The translations under genes and the position numbers were made by a program. 64,000 nt of DNA from Chryseomicrobium palamuruense (GTDB taxonomy: Bacteria; Bacillota; Bacilli; Bacillales_A; Planococcaceae), in assembly GCF_042649045.1 (NCBI RefSeq), contig NZ_JBHSEF010000010.1, forward strand, positions 1 to 64,000. Reading direction: 5' to 3'. Shown piece by piece: positions 60,182 to 64,000 of this stretch. The notes beneath the pieces were generated by a model. The model made no database searches, was not told the DNA's origin, and saw nothing but the letters and a program-made list of their open reading frames with translations. Positions within the stretch are counted from its first letter, which is position 1. Each line of letters opens with the position of its first letter.

Positions 60182-61477
60182 ATGTTCAGTTACGAAAGAT
60201 TAGTAGACACCATACATGAAGTACCTACATATGAAGGAATTGACGCAAAAGAAGTTGCCGAGAAGCTGAATGAACTGATGCAGATTGGGAAAACGCCAGA
60301 AGGAGGCATGCACCGCTTTCCTTATACTGATAACGAGCAACAAGCAAAACAGGTCTTCGTTCGCTGGATGGAAGAGATGAACCTGGAGGTGCGGGAAGAC
60401 GCCGTAGGGAATCTGTTCGGTCTATATAAGGGGCAAGACCCAAGTCTGCCTGTCGTCATGACCGGTTCTCATATCGATAGTGTGCCAAATGGGGGAGCGT
60501 TCGATGGGCCTCTCGGATGCATCAGTGGTTTGCTTGCGGTGAAGGTACTTCAGCAGAGAGGAATTCGTCCGCAGCGAGGCATTGAGGTCGTCGTCTTTGT
60601 TGATGAGGAGGGTGCGCGCTTCCGCAATGGGATCTTTGGTAGCCGTGTCTTGATGGGGGAAATGACTTTTGAGAACCTGACCCGGTTTGCGGATGACGAG
60701 GGCACGGCACTTGTTGATGCGATGCGTGCGAATGGGTTTGTCCCAGAGGACGTGCAGACAGCTGTGAGAAATCCTGACGAGATTCATGCGTTTCTTGAGC
60801 TACATATCGAGCAGGGCGTGAAGCTTGAAAAGAACGGAGTGAACATTGGTGTTGTGGAAGGGATTGCGGGGCCTGCATGGGTAATTGTGACGTTTAAAGG
60901 AAACACGGACCACGCTGGAAACACGCCAATGGATGCACGGAAAGATACAGTACCCGCTGCGGCAGAACTTATTCTGGCGGTCGAATCCTTCCCTGGTCAA
61001 ATTAATGACACAGCGGTAGCAACGGTTGGCAAGCTTCAGGTGCTACCGAATGGGTCAAACGTCATTGCCGGAAAGACGGAAGTGACGATCGATGTGCGGG
61101 ATATTTATGAGGACACGCGAGCTCAGTTGATCAAGAAGATTGAGCAGGAAGCGTATAACATAGCAAGCAGAAGAGGGCTGGCCATTGAAGTGGACACAGA
61201 TACCAACATTCCTCCTGTCCTGGTACCAAACGAGATTCAGCAAGTAATTCGGGATGCTGCTGATAAGTGCGGGTTGTCAACCATGCCTGTTGTCAGCGGT
61301 GCTGGTCATGACGCCATGATTATGGGCAAATATGTCCCGTCCGGTATGGTCTTCGTCCCAAGCCACAACGGTAAAAGCCACTCTCCCGACGAGTGGACTG
61401 ACCTTGCGGATTGTGTGCGCGGAGTGGCTGTAATGACGGAGGCTTTGAGGAATTTAGCAGAGAGTTACATGGAGTGA
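60182..61477 (+). CDS. M20-family Zn-dependent amidohydrolase (N-carbamoyl-L-amino acid hydrolase/allantoate amidohydrolase type)
   Basis: 431 residues. Metal ligands: GSHIDSVPNGGAFDG near residue 96 (His and Asp), DEEGARF near 140 (adjacent Glu residues), HIEQG near 202, and SGAGHDAM near 384 for the last His. A dimerisation domain (GFKGNTDHAGNTPMDARKD-like stretch near 237-255) is inserted. These enzymes hydrolyse N-carbamoyl amino acids or allantoate with release of ammonia and CO2. Which of these is the substrate cannot be told. Single gene. Confidence 0.88.
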   Translation: MFSYERLVDTIHEVPTYEGIDAKEVAEKLNELMQIGKTPEGGMHRFPYTDNEQQAKQVFVRWMEEMNLEVREDAVGNLFGLYKGQDPSLPVVMTGSHIDSVPNGGAFDGPLGCISGLLAVKVLQQRGIRPQRGIEVVVFVDEEGARFRNGIFGSRVLMGEMTFENLTRFADDEGTALVDAMRANGFVPEDVQTAVRNPDEIHAFLELHIEQGVKLEKNGVNIGVVEGIAGPAWVIVTFKGNTDHAGNTPMDARKDTVPAAAELILAVESFPGQINDTAVATVGKLQVLPNGSNVIAGKTEVTIDVRDIYEDTRAQLIKKIEQEAYNIASRRGLAIEVDTDTNIPPVLVPNEIQQVIRDAADKCGLSTMPVVSGAGHDAMIMGKYVPSGMVFVPSHNGKSHSPDEWTDLADCVRGVAVMTEALRNLAESYME

Positions 61478-61555
61478 ATCAAAGAGTAAAATAGTTTTAG
61501 ATTGTGGTAGAATGTCAATCTCAAAAAATCGAGATATACGCTATTGGAGAATTGA

Positions 61556-61595
61556 AGTTTTACTTAACGGATTTATAGTTCTGTTAAGTAAAACT
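61556..61595. repeat. 13-bp perfect inverted repeat
   Basis: AGTTTTACTTAAC (61556-61568) and GTTAAGTAAAACT (61583-61595) with a 14-base loop and no T run. It could be an mRNA 3' stem for the M20 gene or a protein-binding site; no gene lies in the 61478-61693 gap. Confidence 0.6.
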
Positions 61596-61693
61596 ACCTT
61601 ACCTAAAGATGTGGATAAGTAACTATCATTCTAAAAATATAAATAAATTAGAAAGTAATTATTTACAAACAAATCAGAATGTTCTACACTATT

Positions 61694-61790
61694 ATTGAAA
61701 ACGATTTCAAAAAGGCTATTTTTTTTATAATTTATTGAAAACGATTTCAAAAAGGCTATTTTTTTTATAATTTATTGAAAACGATTTCAA
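61694..61790 (+). promoter_or_regulatory. three LacI operators in a 40-bp tandem repeat
   Basis: A 40-bp unit is repeated exactly (61701-61740 = 61741-61780), with a partial third copy. Each junction carries the palindrome TTGAAAACGATTTCAA (GAAAACGATTTC at 61697, 61737 and 61777). The last operator overlaps the ribosome site AAAGGAGG of the LacI gene at 61802. The 40-bp spacing is close to four helical turns. Autoregulation by the downstream regulator is inferred. Confidence 0.8.
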
Positions 61791-61801
61791 AGGAGGGTTT
61801 T

Positions 61802-62800
61802 ATGAAGAGGAAAATAAATATAAAAGATGTAGCTAAATATGCTGGTGTTTCACCTGCTACAGTTTCAAGAGTGTTAAACAATTATCCTCATATTCGACCT
61901 GAAAAAAGAAAGCTAGTTGAAAACGCAATACAATTTTTAGAATTTAAACCTGATGAAATCGCTAGAAGTTTAATAACTAAAAAAACAAATACGATTGGTT
62001 TGATAGTAGATGATATTTCAAATCCGTTCTTTTCTGAAGCCTCCAAAATTGTTATTAACCAAGCGAGAAAATTGGGCTATGAAATTCTAATTTACGACCT
62101 CAGTGGAGATATCGATGTAGAACAAAGTTTAATATTCTTAAAAAATAGAAATATTTCAGGTTTACTTGTAGGGTCAGCAAGTATGGAAGAGGAAAAATTT
62201 AATCACTTAAAGGATAGTGGCATTCCCGTAGTCTACTTCAACCGAAGACCTTTAATAACAGAATTTGATACTGTTACTATGGATAATGAGCTAGCATCAG
62301 ATTTAGCTGTTAATCATCTGGTTTCAAAGGGTCACTCGAATATTGTTTTTATAAGTGGGCCGATACAATTTTCCACTTATTTTGATAGGCTTAAAGGGTT
62401 TAAAAGTGCTTATACAAAAAGTGGAGCTTCAGATTTTGAGAAAAATATCTTGACTGGAGCATTTAACGAAGAAGATATTTTCTTGTTTATAAATGAATTA
62501 TTTAGTACTGATAATACCCCTACTGCCGTTATTGGTGCATCTGATCAAATTGCTATAACAATCTTATCAGCTATTTCTTCATTAAAACTCGAAGTTCCAA
62601 AAGATGTTGCGGTTGTAGGTTTTGATAATATATCTATTTCAAAGAATCCCTATATTGGATTGACAACAATATCTCAACAGAAAATAAAAATGTTATCAAA
62701 GGCTTTATCAATGTTAATTGAGCGCATTGAGGGAAATGACTCAGAGAATCCGAAACATTTACTGATTTCGCCTATATTAATTGAAAGAAGAACAACTTAA
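61802..62800 (+). CDS. LacI-family regulator
   Basis: 332 residues: HTH INIKDVAKYAGVSPATVSRVLNN at residues 4-26, hinge KPDEIARSLITKK, and a sugar-binding-type core (GLIVDDISNPFFSEA; SGPIQFSTYFDRLKGFKSAY; VAVVGFDNISISKNPYIGLTTISQQ). The ATG at 61802 follows AAAGGAGGGTTTT, which overlaps the third operator. It is the first gene of an operon with an SDR dehydrogenase and an iron-dependent alcohol dehydrogenase. By eye the composition is more AT-rich than the genes to the left, suggesting a different origin. Confidence 0.9.
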   Translation: MKRKINIKDVAKYAGVSPATVSRVLNNYPHIRPEKRKLVENAIQFLEFKPDEIARSLITKKTNTIGLIVDDISNPFFSEASKIVINQARKLGYEILIYDLSGDIDVEQSLIFLKNRNISGLLVGSASMEEEKFNHLKDSGIPVVYFNRRPLITEFDTVTMDNELASDLAVNHLVSKGHSNIVFISGPIQFSTYFDRLKGFKSAYTKSGASDFEKNILTGAFNEEDIFLFINELFSTDNTPTAVIGASDQIAITILSAISSLKLEVPKDVAVVGFDNISISKNPYIGLTTISQQKIKMLSKALSMLIERIEGNDSENPKHLLISPILIERRTT

Positions 62801-62813
62801 AGGGGGTAATAAA

Positions 62814-63584
62814 TTGAATTTTTTAAATGATTTATTTTCTTTAAAAGGAAAAGTAGCTATTGTTACTGGTTCAAGTAAGGGGATTGGTCGGGAAATTGCT
62901 ATCGCAGTTGCAAAGGCGGGTGCAGATGTAGCGTTAGTTGCTAGAAATGAAAAAGAATTAAATTCAGTAGTCTTAGAGATAAAAGAGCTTGGCCAACAGG
63001 CACTTGCAGTGCCTGTTGATTTACTCGAAACTAGTAGAATTGAAAATGAAATAAAGAAAATAAATGATTACTTTGGGCACATAGATATTTTGATTAACAA
63101 TGCTGGCGCTAACGTACCAAAACCAGCAACAGAGGTTTCTGTAGATGATTGGGATCGTGTATTAGACATTAATTTGAAAAGTACATTTTTTGTAACTCAA
63201 GCTGTTAGCAAATATATGTTACCTAGTAAAAAAGGAAAAGTTATTAATATGTCCTCCCAAATGGCTTTTGTTGGATTCTACAAACGGGCTGCTTATAGTT
63301 CAAGTAAAGGTGGACTTAACCAATTGACAAAAGCTTTAGCAATTGAATGGGCTGATCATAATATTAATGTGAACTCAATTGCACCAACCTTTATTAAAAC
63401 ACCTATGACAGAACCAATGTTCCAGGATAAAGAATTTTTAGGCGAAGTAATGGCTCGTATACCACTAGGTCGTTTAGGAGAAACAAAAGATTTAATAGGT
63501 GCAGTAATTTATTTGGCATCACCAGCATCAGATTTAGTTACTGGCCATACACTCGTAGTTGATGGTGGTTGGACAGTTTGGTAA
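62814..63584 (+). CDS. short-chain dehydrogenase/reductase (gluconate 5-dehydrogenase-like)
   Basis: 256 residues from TTG 62814 (AGGGGGTAATAAA upstream). Classical SDR: TGSSKGIG near residue 18, NNAGAN near 97, Ser in INMSSQMAF near 145 and YSSSKGG near 160 with the catalytic Tyr and Lys, and PTFIKTPMT near 190. Closest in style to gluconate 5-dehydrogenase/3-oxoacyl reductase-like sugar-acid enzymes. Works presumably with the next gene on a sugar alcohol or sugar acid. Confidence 0.86.
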   Translation: MNFLNDLFSLKGKVAIVTGSSKGIGREIAIAVAKAGADVALVARNEKELNSVVLEIKELGQQALAVPVDLLETSRIENEIKKINDYFGHIDILINNAGANVPKPATEVSVDDWDRVLDINLKSTFFVTQAVSKYMLPSKKGKVINMSSQMAFVGFYKRAAYSSSKGGLNQLTKALAIEWADHNINVNSIAPTFIKTPMTEPMFQDKEFLGEVMARIPLGRLGETKDLIGAVIYLASPASDLVTGHTLVVDGGWTVW

Positions 63585-63602
63585 TCCAAGGAGGAAAGAA
63601 AA

Positions 63603-64000
63603 GTGAACATGACAATTAATAATCAGATTTTCGATTTCCGTATGCCAGGAAATGTTAAAATTGGCGCGAACTCTTTTAATACGATTCACTCAGATATAGA
63701 ACAATTTCAACCTAAAAATATTTTATTAATTAGTGATAAAGGATTACAAGAGGCGGGAGTGGTTGAAAAAATTGTACACGACTTAAGTCGACATAATATA
63801 CCTATTCAAACTTTCACTGATATTTCTGGAGAACCATATTTTGAAACTTTGAATTTAGCAATTCAGTTTATTAAAGATAATCAAAGTGACCTTGTGATCG
63901 GTATTGGAGGAGGAAGTGCGTTAGACGTAGCTAAAGCAGCAGCATGTCTTGCCAATAAAGAGGAAGACAATATAACTGAAATCCTTCTTGGGCACTCCAC
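63603..64000 (+). CDS. iron-containing alcohol dehydrogenase, 5' part (cut by window edge)
   Basis: 132 residues are visible from GTG 63603, which follows CAAGGAGGAAAGAAAA. The fold's N-terminal Rossmann-like domain shows FRMPGNVKIGANSF, ILLISDKGLQEAGVV and the NAD-binding GIGGGSALDVAKAAA near residue 101. The iron-binding histidines would lie beyond the window. Third gene of the LacI-controlled operon. Confidence 0.88.
   Translation, partial: MNMTINNQIFDFRMPGNVKIGANSFNTIHSDIEQFQPKNILLISDKGLQEAGVVEKIVHDLSRHNIPIQTFTDISGEPYFETLNLAIQFIKDNQSDLVIGIGGGSALDVAKAAACLANKEEDNITEILLGHS

Overview
The window looks like chromosomal DNA from a low-to-moderate GC, Gram-positive spore former of the order Bacillales. 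The evidence is strong AGGAGG ribosome sites, frequent GTG and TTG starts, CcpA-type cre boxes, PdxST vitamin B6 synthesis, a TagU-type LCP enzyme, ECF and TRAP transporters and an Mnx-type manganese oxidase locus known from marine Bacillus spores. I cannot name the genus. No rRNA or tRNA genes and no CRISPR array were seen.

Left accessory block (1-6.6 kb): the end of an IS21-type element (istA fragment, istB), a darT/darG toxin-antitoxin pair, and an ATPase gene followed by a truncated nuclease-like partner. These are interleaved with several dispersed repeats: family A (130-146 bp, GTACCTGTG ends), family B (about 130 bp, GGTGACAGGCACC ends), a 190-bp element X, a 280-bp IS21-type non-autonomous element, and two copies of a roughly 105-nt structured element whose three stems covary between copies. 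The block ends with a REP-associated (RAYT) transposase. The darT start region carries the 280-bp insertion and darG has a one-base frameshift, so this module is probably inactive.

Housekeeping and metabolic block (6.9-30.1 kb): a ComM/YifB-type ATPase; an AlbA_2/Schlafen-type regulator; two tandem membrane proteins divergent from a manganese-oxidase operon (mnxD-like, mnxE, mnxF, mnxG, a SCO1-like copper chaperone); an LCP cell-wall enzyme; a broken sodF; a leucine-rich-repeat gene with decayed neighbours; a CcpA/LacI-controlled nucleoside uptake and ribose salvage operon (LacI regulator, nucleoside hydrolase, ECF S/T/A/A', ribokinase, EamA exporter); and pdxS-pdxT.

Second accessory block (30.2-43.5 kb): a TOTE-type primase-helicase, a multiply frameshifted SEC-C gene, a complete second ATPase plus RloB-like nuclease pair (paralogous to the pair at 3.8 kb and sharing a 16-nt upstream box with it), and divergently a Wadjet plasmid-defence operon in the order jetD-jetA-jetB-jetC. 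By eye the 34-43.8 kb stretch is more AT-rich than its flanks, consistent with acquisition by transfer.

Right block (43.8-64 kb): a cre-controlled catabolic operon with a RuBisCO-like protein, a four-carbon acid sugar kinase, a GntR regulator, a zinc dehydrogenase, a complete TRAP transporter and a class II aldolase-like protein, likely for an unusual sugar acid. It is followed by a HEAT-repeat protein, a large SLH-anchored subtilisin-like protease, an XRE/DUF3169 pair, an HD-GYP phosphodiesterase, a secreted coiled-coil protein, an M20 amidohydrolase, and the start of a LacI-regulated SDR plus iron-alcohol-dehydrogenase operon that runs off the window.
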